From Nitrospinota bacterium (GTDB lineage Bacteria > Nitrospinota > Nitrospinia > JACRGO01), in NCBI GenBank assembly GCA_016212295.1, contig JACRGO010000178.1:1-24561 (forward strand): 24,561 bases of DNA, given 5' to 3'. A program made the translations under genes and the position numbers. Below are positions 1 through 7,011 of the stretch, in pieces. The notes beneath the pieces are model-generated. The model had not been told where the DNA came from. It was given only the letters and a program-made list of their open reading frames with translations, and searched no databases. Each line of letters opens with the position of its first letter. Within the stretch, counting starts at the first letter, position 1.

Positions 1-169
1 AGAAATTTGAGTTGTCAGCGGCGTCTGAAAATTTCTTTTTAAAAAATTCCCCTCTTGAGAGGGGTGGCCGAAGGCCGGGGTGTGTTAAGGAGCTTCTTAT
101 TCATGCCTCGGTATAAACATTTTTTCAAGACAGCTTCTTAGTGCCTTCGTGGCTTTGTGTGAGACATTG
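1..169. repeat. Intergenic palindromic repeats downstream of lpd
   Basis: There is no gene here. Bases 49-64 form a perfect 6-bp hairpin (CCCCTC, loop TTGA, GAGGGG). It is followed at 66-76 by a second small palindrome (GGCC, loop GAA, GGCC). Bases 141-168 carry a copy of the CTTCGTGGCTTTGTGTGAGACA-type word that also occurs at 2792-2820 and, inverted, at 8147-8178. The hairpins lie just past the lpd stop on the minus strand and could act as a 3' end structure, but no clear T-run follows, so they are listed as repeats rather than a terminator. Confidence 0.6.
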
Positions 170-1555
170 CTATTTTCCCCCATGAATGGACGTCTTATAT
201 CCAGCCCAGGCCGCTTCCATGATGGCCTCGGAAAAAGTCGGGTGGCTGTGGACGGTCTCTCCCATGTCCCTTACTGTAAGGCCCTTGGACACCGCCAGGG
301 CAGCCTCATGTATGAGTTCCGAAGCGTAAGGGCCGATGATCCGCGCCCCTAAAAGCCTTTCGCTCCCCTCCTCGATTGTCAGCCTCACCTCGCCTGCCAA
401 TTCGTTCGTTACCTGCGCCTTGCCAAGCATCCTTGTGGAAAAGGTTCCGGTCTTCACCCTGAACCCTTTTTTCTCAGCGTCCTGGATGGAAAGGCCCACG
501 CTCCCGATCTCCGGGTCACAGAACACAGCGGAGGGGACAGCGGAATAGTCCATTACGGACTGGAACCCCATGGCGTTTTCAACGGCCACGATCCCTTCCT
601 TGGACGCAGCATGGGCCAGAAGCCATTTGCCCGTAATGTCCCCTATGGCATAAACCCCGGCGACAGAGGTCTCCATCCTCTCGTTCACTATAATATTGCC
701 CTTGGGGTCAAGGGCGATTCCAATGCCTTCAAGCCCAAGGCCGGAGGAATTGGGCCTCCTGCCGACCGAGACCAGGATTTTCTCGGCCTCTATCTCTTTT
801 CCGCCTTCAAGGCAAAGCGCCTTCCTTCCGTCCCGTTCCTCGGCCTTCACCACCTTCACGCCGCACAGCAATTTTATTTTTTTCTTCTTGAACTCCCTTT
901 CCAGGATTTTTACTATTTCCGGGTCTTCGCCGGGCAGGAGCCGGGACTCCAATTCGAGTATGGTCACCTCTGATCCAAAGCCGCTGAAAATGGAGGCGAA
1001 TTCACACCCGACCACTCCGCCTCCGATAATGGCAAGGGAGGACGGGATGCCTTCCATGTTGAACACAGTATCAGTTGTGAGGACGTCAATTCCCTGAAAG
1101 GCCGGGAGCGGCGCGGGCGAAGAGCCCGCGGCGATTATTATTTTCTCCGACTCTATATCGGTCCGGCTTCCCTCCCCGCCATCAATGCGGATTTTTTGTG
1201 TCGATGCCAGGGAAGCCTCGCCATTAATGACTTCAATGCCATTGGACTTCAGAAGATGTTGTATTCCATTTTCCAGGTTGGAGATAATCCGTTGGGTCCT
1301 CTCCCGGATTTTCCCAAGGTCCGGCTTGGCCTCGCCTCCCACCTCCACTCCAAACAGGCCGGCCTCCCTAACGTTTTTAAGCGCTTTGGCGGAGCAGATA
1401 TAACTCTTTGACGGGATGCATCCCCTGTGCAGACAGGTCCCTCCTACCCTTTCCTTCTCCACAAGACACACCTTAGCCCCAAGCTGGGCGGCACGGACAG
1501 CGGCCACGTATCCGCCTGGACCCGCGCCGATAATGGCGATAGTGTATTTTTTCAT
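170..1555 (-). CDS. lpdA: Dihydrolipoyl dehydrogenase (E3)
   Basis: This FAD-dependent cytoplasmic enzyme reoxidises dihydrolipoamide with NAD+ and serves 2-oxoacid dehydrogenase complexes or the glycine cleavage system. The 461-aa length is typical. The N-terminal FAD dinucleotide motif GAGPGGY is at residues 10-16. The redox disulfide GGTCLHRGC follows, with C41 and C46. A second GGGVVGCEFAS Rossmann motif for NAD lies near residue 177, and the C-terminal dimer-interface signature HSHPTFSEAI supplies the catalytic His-Glu pair. The ATG at 1555 sits directly before the FAD motif; I see no clear Shine-Dalgarno sequence. No E1, E2 or lipoylation gene is in the window, so its complex cannot be named. 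A related flavoprotein disulfide reductase such as mercuric reductase is less likely, because the C-terminus and length match E3. Confidence 0.95.
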   Translation of the reverse strand: MKKYTIAIIGAGPGGYVAAVRAAQLGAKVCLVEKERVGGTCLHRGCIPSKSYICSAKALKNVREAGLFGVEVGGEAKPDLGKIRERTQRIISNLENGIQHLLKSNGIEVINGEASLASTQKIRIDGGEGSRTDIESEKIIIAAGSSPAPLPAFQGIDVLTTDTVFNMEGIPSSLAIIGGGVVGCEFASIFSGFGSEVTILELESRLLPGEDPEIVKILEREFKKKKIKLLCGVKVVKAEERDGRKALCLEGGKEIEAEKILVSVGRRPNSSGLGLEGIGIALDPKGNIIVNERMETSVAGVYAIGDITGKWLLAHAASKEGIVAVENAMGFQSVMDYSAVPSAVFCDPEIGSVGLSIQDAEKKGFRVKTGTFSTRMLGKAQVTNELAGEVRLTIEEGSERLLGARIIGPYASELIHEAALAVSKGLTVRDMGETVHSHPTFSEAIMEAAWAGYKTSIHGGK

Positions 1556-1766
1556 GTAAGGATTTATTGTTACTGTATCGGAATTTCAAACTTTTTTTTA
1601 AAAATCAACGGGATAGCAATGCGAGTGGCTAATTTTAAACTTCGTGTTTCTTCGTGGCTTAGCGGCTTTGTGGCTATCTTTTTTTTGCCACTAAGACACA
1701 AAGGCGCTAAGAAACACGAAGAACTATGCATTATTAACTACGCTAAGTTGCAAGTGACTGAAGTTC
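1556..1766. repeat. Long imperfect inverted repeat between lpd and prepilin peptidase
   Basis: Bases 1640-1652 (CTTCGTGTTTCTT) and 1709-1721 (AAGAAACACGAAG) are exact reverse complements. The pairing continues inward imperfectly through the AGCGGCTTTGTGG and CACAAAGGCGCT words. The spacer includes a T-rich run at about 1677-1686. This is a member of the widespread CACAAAG/CACGAAG intergenic repeat type. It lies 3' of the prepilin peptidase and 5' of lpd on the minus strand. Confidence 0.7.
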
Positions 1767-2534
1767 TTAAAAAGTAAAATACAAATAAAGTTCTATGAGC
1801 CAGTCCCCCCAGAAAAGGGCGATGGCCCCGCCCAGCGCCAGAAAGGGACCGTATGGAATCTTGCTCTTCCGCCCCTTTTTTCCAAGCGCCATGAGAATGA
1901 GGCCGATAACTGATCCGCTCAGTGATGAGATAAAAATGGTCAGCAGCATCTTTTGCCATCCGAGAAAGCTGCCGATCATGGCGATCAGCTTGATGTCCCC
2001 TCCCCCCATTCCTCCCCTGCTGGCGAAGGCGATTATAAAAAAAATCGCCCCTCCAAGGAAAGCGCCGGCCACCGATTCCAAAAAGGGGACTGGAATCAAG
2101 CCAAAGAGACTCAGCGCCAAACCTATCACTATCCCAGGCAGGGAAATGACGTCAGGAATGATCTGGTGGTCCAGGTCGATGGCGGTGATCACCACCAGGG
2201 ACGTGAGCCAGGCCGCATGGATAAAAAAATAGGGAAGCCCGTATTGGTTGTAAGCCGCGAGAAAGATCAGACCCACCGCCAACTCAACTATGGGATACCG
2301 GATGGAGATCGGGGCCTTGCAAAAATCGCATTTTCCCAGCAAGAGGACATAGCTGAGCAAGGGAATATTTAAATGGGCGGGCAGAGATTCCTTGCAATTG
2401 GGGCAAAAGGACCTTATGGGATAAAAGACGGAGCCGCCATTGGGAAGCCGGTAAATGGCAACGTTGCAAAAACTTCCAACGCAAAGTCCAAGGACAAAAA
2501 CAAACTGAGGGAGGGCGCAATGAAAAAGGTCCAT
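1767..2534 (-). CDS. pilD: Type IV prepilin leader peptidase / N-methyltransferase
   Basis: This inner-membrane aspartyl protease cleaves prepilin and pseudopilin leader peptides for type IV pili or type II secretion, and usually methylates the new N-terminus. The cytoplasmic zinc-type loop is present as CPNC (about C44 and C47) and CDFC (about C69 and C72). The two catalytic aspartates are in ITAIDLDHQIIPD (about D120) and GGMGGGDIK (about D180). The rest is a series of hydrophobic spans. The start was placed at 2534, giving 255 aa, because an upstream AGGA lies 8 bases before that ATG and family members begin with this hydrophobic segment. The open frame extends to 2603. No pilin genes are in the window. 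Confidence 0.92.
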   Translation of the reverse strand: MDLFHCALPQFVFVLGLCVGSFCNVAIYRLPNGGSVFYPIRSFCPNCKESLPAHLNIPLLSYVLLLGKCDFCKAPISIRYPIVELAVGLIFLAAYNQYGLPYFFIHAAWLTSLVVITAIDLDHQIIPDVISLPGIVIGLALSLFGLIPVPFLESVAGAFLGGAIFFIIAFASRGGMGGGDIKLIAMIGSFLGWQKMLLTIFISSLSGSVIGLILMALGKKGRKSKIPYGPFLALGGAIALFWGDWLIELYLYFTF

Positions 2535-2624
2535 GAATGATTTCCTAAAGATCACAAAAAAAAATCGTAACCGTTCACAGGGTTGTCGTGAAAAACCGGA
2601 CAAAGCCTCATCAGCTATTTTTTA

Positions 2625-2822
2625 CATCCCCCTTCATCCCCCTTGCCAAGGGGGAATTAAAACAGAGCCCATTTTAGGGGCGTTTCCGTATTCCCCCTTG
2701 CCAAAGGGGGACCAAGGGGGATATGGTTTCCCCTGCAATTGAGCGTGAAGCCGTTTCCCATGACACATCATGAACGGTTACAAAAAAACTTAATGCCTTA
2801 GTGGCATTGTGTGAGACATTCT
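2625..2822. repeat. C/G-rich palindromic repeat block upstream of prepilin peptidase
   Basis: Bases 2625-2725 hold two related units built on CCCCCTTGCCAAGGGGG and CCCCCTTGCCAAAGGGGG, each able to fold into a strong hairpin. A related block lies at 22391-22525. Bases 2792-2820 carry the GCCTTAGTGGCATTGTGTGAGACATT word, abutting the recX stop. That word shares its TTGTGTGAGACATT end with the copy abutting the lpd stop at 170. Confidence 0.7.
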
Positions 2823-3299
2823 TTACTCGCCCAATACCTTCCTTAACGCGGACAAGGCCGATTCCGTGGAAAAACCCTTCCTCTGCAAATAACCGAACAG
2901 CCTCCTCTTCAACTTTTCACCGGAGACGTCCTTATAGATTTTCAACCTGCGCTCAGCGGCCTTGAGGGCCAAGCCCTTCTCATCCGACCGTCTGAAATAT
3001 TCATCCACTGCCTCGTTGCGGATTTCCTCGTCCACCCCTTTGGCTTCCAATTCCTTCCTCAGCCGCAGGGGGCCAATAAACCTGTTCCCGGAGCGGCATT
3101 CCACCCAATCGGCAGCGAAGGCGCGGTCATCAAGATATTTCAAATTTCCAAGGACGGCCAGCGCCTCGAGGATGGTCTCCTCGCCGAAGCCTTTGTCCCG
3201 GAGTTTTTTTTCCACCTCACGGCAGGTCCGCGCCCGTGGGGACAGAAACCGTAAGGCGGCGTCCTTCGCTTGTTCCAGTGGGGATTTTTGCCGGGGCAT
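2823..3299 (-). CDS. recX: Regulatory protein RecX
   Basis: RecX binds RecA filaments and RecA monomers and modulates, usually inhibits, recombinase activity. The 158-aa protein is all-helical with the family's three tandem three-helix repeats. Diagnostic segments are the N-terminal ALRFLSPRARTCREVEKKL, the central LDDRAFAADWVECR followed by GPLRLRKELEAKGV, and a C-terminal repeat ending RRLFGYLQRKGFSTESALSAL. It lies downstream of recA on the same strand, the classic order, but is separated by 133 bp of repeat sequence instead of overlapping. The start is the ATG at 3299; no strong ribosome-binding site is visible, because repeat sequence lies immediately upstream. Confidence 0.93.
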   Translation of the reverse strand: MPRQKSPLEQAKDAALRFLSPRARTCREVEKKLRDKGFGEETILEALAVLGNLKYLDDRAFAADWVECRSGNRFIGPLRLRKELEAKGVDEEIRNEAVDEYFRRSDEKGLALKAAERRLKIYKDVSGEKLKRRLFGYLQRKGFSTESALSALRKVLGE

Positions 3300-3302
3300 G
3301 GT

Positions 3303-3424
3303 GACTTCAGGTTTCAGGGGGCAGGTTTCAGGTATCAGGTATCAGGGGGCAGAGATCAGTGGCCAGGGGTTGGTTTTCCTGACCCCTGAAACCTGACCCC
3401 TGAAACCTGACCCCTGAAACCTGA
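3303..3424. repeat. Direct and inverted CAGGTTTCAGGGGTCAGG repeats between recA and recX
   Basis: On the plus strand, ACCCCTGAAACCTG is repeated about three times in tandem at 3380-3422. Inverted versions (TTCAGGGGGCAGGTTTCAGG) lie at 3307-3350. The block can fold into a long hairpin that would separate recX from recA on a shared transcript. There are no unique spacers, so this is not a CRISPR array. Confidence 0.75.
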
Positions 3425-3432
3425 ATTTCATC

Positions 3433-4491
3433 CTACTTCTTCCTTGGGCTTTTTTCTTCCTGCTGTGGGACCGGCGGCTCTTCCCTGGGGACAAGGCCAA
3501 GTTTTTCCCGGCACTTGGTTTCAATGGCTTGGAGTACATCCGGTTTTTCCTTCAGGAATAACTTGGCGTTTTCCCTGCCCTGGCCGATTCTCTCATTATC
3601 GAAGTTATACCAGGTGCCGCTTTTTGATACTATATCGTATTTCACGGCAATGTCCAGAACGTCGCCTGTCCTTGAAATCCCTTCCCCGTACATGATATCG
3701 AATTCGGCCTCACGGAAGGGCGGCGCCAATTTATTCTTGACCACCTTGACGCGCGTGCGGCTCCCTGACACGTCCTCTCCTGTTTTAATGGCGGCGATTC
3801 TGCGTATATCCAGGCGCAGTGAGGAATAGAATTTCAGGGCGTTACCGCCCGTGGTGGTTTCAGGGTTCCCGAACATGACGCCTATCTTCATGCGGATCTG
3901 GTTAATGAATATAACCGTGGTCTTGGACTTGCTGATGACTCCGGTCAGCTTCCTCATTGCCTGTGACATGAGCCTTGCCTGGAGTCCCATGTGGGAGTCG
4001 CCCATGTCGCCGTCCAACTCCGCCTTGGGCGTCAGGGCGGCGACCGAGTCGATCACGATGACGTCCACCGCTCCGCTTCTCACCAGGACCTCCGCTATGT
4101 CCAGGGTCTGCTCGCCCGTGTCCGGCTGTGATATCAAAAGCTCGTCAGTGTTGACCCCTATCTTCTTGGCGTAATTGGGGTCAAGGGCGTGTTCCGCGTC
4201 GATGAAGGCCGCCACGCCTCCGGCCTTTTGGGCCTCTGCTATCACTTGCAGGGCCAGGGTGGTTTTCCCGGAGGCCTCGGGCCCGAAGATCTCGCAAATC
4301 CTGCCCCTGGGAAAACCTCCTATGCCGAGGGCGGCGTCCAGGGAAAGAGCGCCTGTGGGAATGACAGGGATGCTGACAAAGGCCCCGGACGCTCCAAGCT
4401 TCATGATGGAGCCCTTGCCGAATTGTTTTTCTATCTGGGAAAAGGCCAGTTCAAGGGCCTTTTGCTTTTCCTGGGGGATGGGGGAAGACAT
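3433..4491 (-). CDS. recA: Recombinase RecA
   Basis: This DNA-dependent ATPase forms filaments on single-stranded DNA, carries out strand exchange and activates the SOS response. The 352-aa length is normal. It has the N-terminal oligomerisation helix, Walker A GPEASGKT (residues 70-77), Walker [13 protein letters not shown], the L1/L2 region around [17 protein letters not shown] and [17 protein letters not shown], and the RecA signature [14 protein letters not shown]. The C-terminal tail is short and mixed-charge. An AGGAG sequence lies 8 bases before the ATG at 4491. I looked for a LexA operator in 4492-4581 and saw neither a CTG-N10-CAG palindrome nor a clear GAAC-type box. recX follows on the same strand. 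Confidence 0.98.
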   Translation of the reverse strand: MSSPIPQEKQKALELAFSQIEKQFGKGSIMKLGASGAFVSIPVIPTGALSLDAALGIGGFPRGRICEIFGPEASGKTTLALQVIAEAQKAGGVAAFIDAEHALDPNYAKKIGVNTDELLISQPDTGEQTLDIAEVLVRSGAVDVIVIDSVAALTPKAELDGDMGDSHMGLQARLMSQAMRKLTGVISKSKTTVIFINQIRMKIGVMFGNPETTTGGNALKFYSSLRLDIRRIAAIKTGEDVSGSRTRVKVVKNKLAPPFREAEFDIMYGEGISRTGDVLDIAVKYDIVSKSGTWYNFDNERIGQGRENAKLFLKEKPDVLQAIETKCREKLGLVPREEPPVPQQEEKSPRKK

Positions 4492-4581
4492 GGGGTTTTC
4501 TCCTGATTTGGGAAGGGTTTTAAAATGAGCAGACTGGTTTTCAATTTATAGTTTTATCCATCTAAAAGTCAAGAATGGTGG

Positions 4582-4938
4582 TCATCTCTCTCTCATCCAC
4601 TTTCTTATTACCTGAACCACCATATCAACGTCCTGCTTCACCAATTCCCTTGTGAAATTCACCACAAACTGGGTTTCCGGGGAAAACCTGCGCGCTCTTG
4701 GAACCAACGCAGTTTTTGAGTAAGCCGGCTTTCGGGCCTTCTTGGCTGGAGGAGGGCCGGGGCGGGTCTTCACGGTTGTTTCCTTCGCTGCCTGGACCTT
4801 GGACTTAAGCAAGGGCGGGGCCTTGGCAACGGGTTTGGCCTGCGGCTGTTGTTTTGGCCTGAAAATAAAAAAGTACAGAAGAAGGGCCGATAACAGGGAC
4901 ACGGCAAACAGAAATAAAAACCCATAGACGATGTTCAT
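4582..4938 (-). CDS. Small single-span membrane protein with FliF-like C-terminal tail
   Basis: I do not recognise a named family. The 118-aa protein has one N-terminal membrane span (about residues 4-26). A Lys/Pro/Ala-rich linker (about 28-85) looks disordered, and a compact amphipathic C-terminus reads RELVKQDVDMVVQVIRKWMR. That tail resembles, from memory, the extreme C-terminus of the flagellar MS-ring protein FliF (RE-x4-D-x3-VV-x-VIR-x-W), which binds the N-terminal domain of FliG. No flagellar gene is nearby. It lies upstream of recA on the same strand. An extended -10 (TGGTATAAT on the minus strand, 4947-4955) sits only 8 bases before the ATG, suggesting a leaderless or very short-leader transcript. 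Function unknown. Confidence 0.75.
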   Translation of the reverse strand: MNIVYGFLFLFAVSLLSALLLYFFIFRPKQQPQAKPVAKAPPLLKSKVQAAKETTVKTRPGPPPAKKARKPAYSKTALVPRARRFSPETQFVVNFTRELVKQDVDMVVQVIRKWMRER

Positions 4939-4946
4939 GGGAATAT

Positions 4947-4955
4947 ATTATACCA
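4947..4955 (-). promoter_or_regulatory. Extended -10 promoter element for the small membrane protein
   Basis: The minus strand reads TGGTATAAT, a perfect extended -10 hexamer. The -35 region is poor. Transcription would be expected to begin at about 4940, within a few bases of the ATG at 4936-4938, so there is no room for a Shine-Dalgarno sequence. Confidence 0.45.
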
Positions 4956-5206
4956 GGAACTAGTCTTAATGCCCTATCATACAAAGGAAAGCAAAATTAC
5001 AAAACCCAAATAACAAATTCCAAATAAATTCCAAATTACAATTACTGAATGTCCAGAACAATTTCATTTCCTTGGCTTATTCCTTTTCCTTTCATTACAA
5101 GGGCAAATTCCTGTAAAATAACATTTCAATTTTCATAGTTCGGTTGAAAAACTTGCGCGGAAAACGCAAATTTCTGGACTTTAATAATCTACAATCCGGA
5201 TAAATC
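4956..5206. repeat. AT-rich intergenic region with a copy of dispersed repeat
   Basis: There is no gene. Bases 4998-5040 contain short degenerate CCAAAT/AAATTCC repeats. Bases 5134-5188 are a copy of a dispersed element (CATAG, then a GGTTGAAAAACTTGCGCGG core, then AAATTTCTGGAC and AATAAT) found again at 6396-6444 and 16332-16392. The copy ends about 18 bases before the trpS start, so it may contribute to the trpS promoter or leader. Confidence 0.7.
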
Positions 5207-6196
5207 ATGATAAAAAAACGAGTTTTAAGCGGTATGCAGGCGTCGGGCAAACTCCACCTTGGAAACCTGGTTGGCGCCCTGGAAAACTGGAAAAAAATGC
5301 AGGACGAATACGAATGCTTCTACTTTATCGCTGATTGGCACGCCTTGAGCACCAATTACGAAGACACCGGAGAAATCGCCTCCAACCGGCTGGAAATAGC
5401 GGCGGATTGGCTTGCCGCCGGGCTTGACCCTGAAAAATCCACCATCTTCGTGCAATCGCACATACCCGAACACGCTGTGCTGCATCTCTTTTTGTCCATG
5501 ATCGTGCCGGTCCCGTGGCTGGAGCGCAATCCAACTTATAAGGAAAAGATGGAGAACATCCAGGACAAGGACCTTGCCACCTATGGTTTCCTGGGCTATC
5601 CGGTCCTACAGGCCGCGGACATCTCTCTGTACAAGGCGGACTACGTGCCTGTGGGGATCGACCAGTTGCCGCACCTTGAGCTGACTCGCGAGCTTGTTCG
5701 CCGGTTCAACGGCATCTATCGCTGCAATGTCCTCAAGGAACCGGAGGGAAAGATTTCAGAGGTCCCGAAATTGAAGGGAACTGACGGGAGGAAGATGAGC
5801 AAGAGTTATAACAACGCCATCTTTCTCGGCGAAGAGCCGGCGTCGGTTGAAACAAAAATAAAGGGGATGGTGACCGACACCAAGCGCGCCCGGAGAAAAG
5901 ATCCGGGAGAGCCCAACGACTGCAACCTCTTTCCCCTGCACAAGATTTACAGTTCAGAGGAAGATATCCGGGAAATTTGCAAAGGATGCCGCTCAGCTGA
6001 GATGGGATGCACTGACTGCAAGGCCATGCTTTTGAAAAATCTCCTTCCAGCCATGGCCCCTATCCGGGAGAAACGCAAGGACTTTATCAGCAAGCCTGAT
6101 AAAATCAATGAAATCCTTGTAGAAGGGAGCAAGAAGGCCAGACTGGTTGCCATGGCGACCCTTGAGGAGGTCAAGGCCGCCATGAAAATAGGGTGA
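5207..6196 (+). CDS. trpS: Tryptophan--tRNA ligase
   Basis: This class I aminoacyl-tRNA synthetase charges tRNA-Trp with tryptophan. The 329-aa protein has the standard length. It has the HIGH-type motif in GMQASGKLHLGN (residues 9-20) and the KMSKS loop in GRKMSKSYNN (about residue 196). A C-terminal cysteine cluster NDC ... CKGC ... GCTDCK follows with spacing C-x21-C-x6-C-x2-C. This is close to the Fe-S-binding TrpRS motif described for Thermotoga (C-x22-C-x6-C-x2-C, recalled from memory). The ATG at 5207 is preceded by only a weak GGA. It stands alone on the plus strand between oppositely oriented genes. Confidence 0.96.
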   Translation: MIKKRVLSGMQASGKLHLGNLVGALENWKKMQDEYECFYFIADWHALSTNYEDTGEIASNRLEIAADWLAAGLDPEKSTIFVQSHIPEHAVLHLFLSMIVPVPWLERNPTYKEKMENIQDKDLATYGFLGYPVLQAADISLYKADYVPVGIDQLPHLELTRELVRRFNGIYRCNVLKEPEGKISEVPKLKGTDGRKMSKSYNNAIFLGEEPASVETKIKGMVTDTKRARRKDPGEPNDCNLFPLHKIYSSEEDIREICKGCRSAEMGCTDCKAMLLKNLLPAMAPIREKRKDFISKPDKINEILVEGSKKARLVAMATLEEVKAAMKIG

Positions 6197-6234
6197 GCCC
6201 CTTGTGTTTCTTGGCCCGAATAAACTGGAAATGA

Positions 6235-6445
6235 CATAGCGCGACGTGGCCGCAACCAAAATAAATTTCGATGTATTCAAACGTTTGATGATATTATTGC
6301 GTTCAGAAATTTACTTTTTACGCTTGAAATAAAACCGGCGTTGAATGCTTCAAGAGGAATTTATTTTGGTTGCGGCCATGCCGCGCTCCAAGAAACGGTT
6401 GAAAAATTTGCGCGGAAAACGAAAATTTCTGAACGTAATAATATA
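6235..6445. repeat. Interleaved inverted-repeat (MITE/REP-like) element
   Basis: Two pairs of inverted arms alternate. Arm A is at 6247-6267 and its exact 21-base complement A' at 6358-6378; the pairing extends to AGCGCG at 6238-6243 and CGCGCT at 6382-6387. Arm B is at about 6291-6322 and its near-complement B' at about 6411-6444. The order A, B, A', B' is not a simple hairpin; folding both would make a pseudoknot-like structure, or it reflects two element copies in opposite orientation. It fills most of the gap between the convergent trpS and GNAT genes and may terminate both. No coding capacity is apparent. Confidence 0.8.
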
Positions 6446-6492
6446 TACCATGTAATTCGTGGTGGGAAAAAGTCCGCGCGAAGGGCGCTAAT

Positions 6493-6996
6493 TTAATTAA
6501 GCCTTTTCCTCAGCACAACCTTGTTATCGTTGTCCGCGTAGTAGTCCGGTATATTGGCCACTTCCTGGTAAGCCTGTTTGATGTAAAAATTTCTCGTGGG
6601 CTTGTATATCTCCTTGGAGGAGGTCTCCACGAAGATATAACGTCCCCCGGCCTCCAGGATGCTTTTTTCCGTTTCCATGATCAGGAAGGCGCCGATCCCC
6701 TCGCGCTGTATTTCCTCGTGGACGGCTATCCAATAAATGTCGAACCTTTCTTCCGCCATGGTTATTGGACCGTAACAGACATAGCCTATAACCTTGCCTT
6801 CCCGCTCCGCGAAGATAAAAAAGTATTCGCTCTTCGCGCCCTTGTCCAGCCTGTCCTGGACCAATTCAAGGGCCACGTCTATTTCATGGGAATGAAATTT
6901 TCCGGTGGAGAGGAGTATGTCCCGCACCCTTTCCAGGTCGCCTTTTTCAGGTTCCCTTCGCAATGTGAGTTTTTTAAAATCCATACGATAAACCAT
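6493..6996 (-). CDS. GNAT-family N-acetyltransferase
   Basis: This 167-aa protein fits the Gcn5-related acetyltransferase fold, which transfers acetyl groups from acetyl-CoA to amines. The acetyl-CoA pyrophosphate-binding motif A is seen as AVHEEIQREGIGAFLI (R-E-G-I-G-A, about residues 91-106), preceded by the beta4 strand FDIYWIAV. A C-terminal beta5 to alpha4 region (YIFVETSS, then PTRNFYIKQAYQEV) carries the usual late Tyr/Phe. It is the last gene of the kamA cluster, 15 bp downstream of an ATP-grasp ligase, so the likely substrate is the cluster's amino-acid product; this is inference. It is much shorter than the beta-lysine acetyltransferase AblB as I recall that family. The true start may be the internal ATG at 6984; neither start has a clear ribosome-binding site. 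Confidence 0.85.
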   Translation of the reverse strand: MVYRMDFKKLTLRREPEKGDLERVRDILLSTGKFHSHEIDVALELVQDRLDKGAKSEYFFIFAEREGKVIGYVCYGPITMAEERFDIYWIAVHEEIQREGIGAFLIMETEKSILEAGGRYIFVETSSKEIYKPTRNFYIKQAYQEVANIPDYYADNDNKVVLRKRLN

Positions 6997-7011
6997 TAAA
7001 TAAAAATGATT

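Noticed and set aside
3303-3424. Repeated CCTGACCCCTGAAA units that might suggest a CRISPR array
   Set aside because: The units are back-to-back direct and inverted copies without unique spacers, and no cas gene is near.
4492-4581. LexA box upstream of recA
   Set aside because: No CTG-N10-CAG palindrome and no clear GAAC-type operator could be found in the short upstream region.
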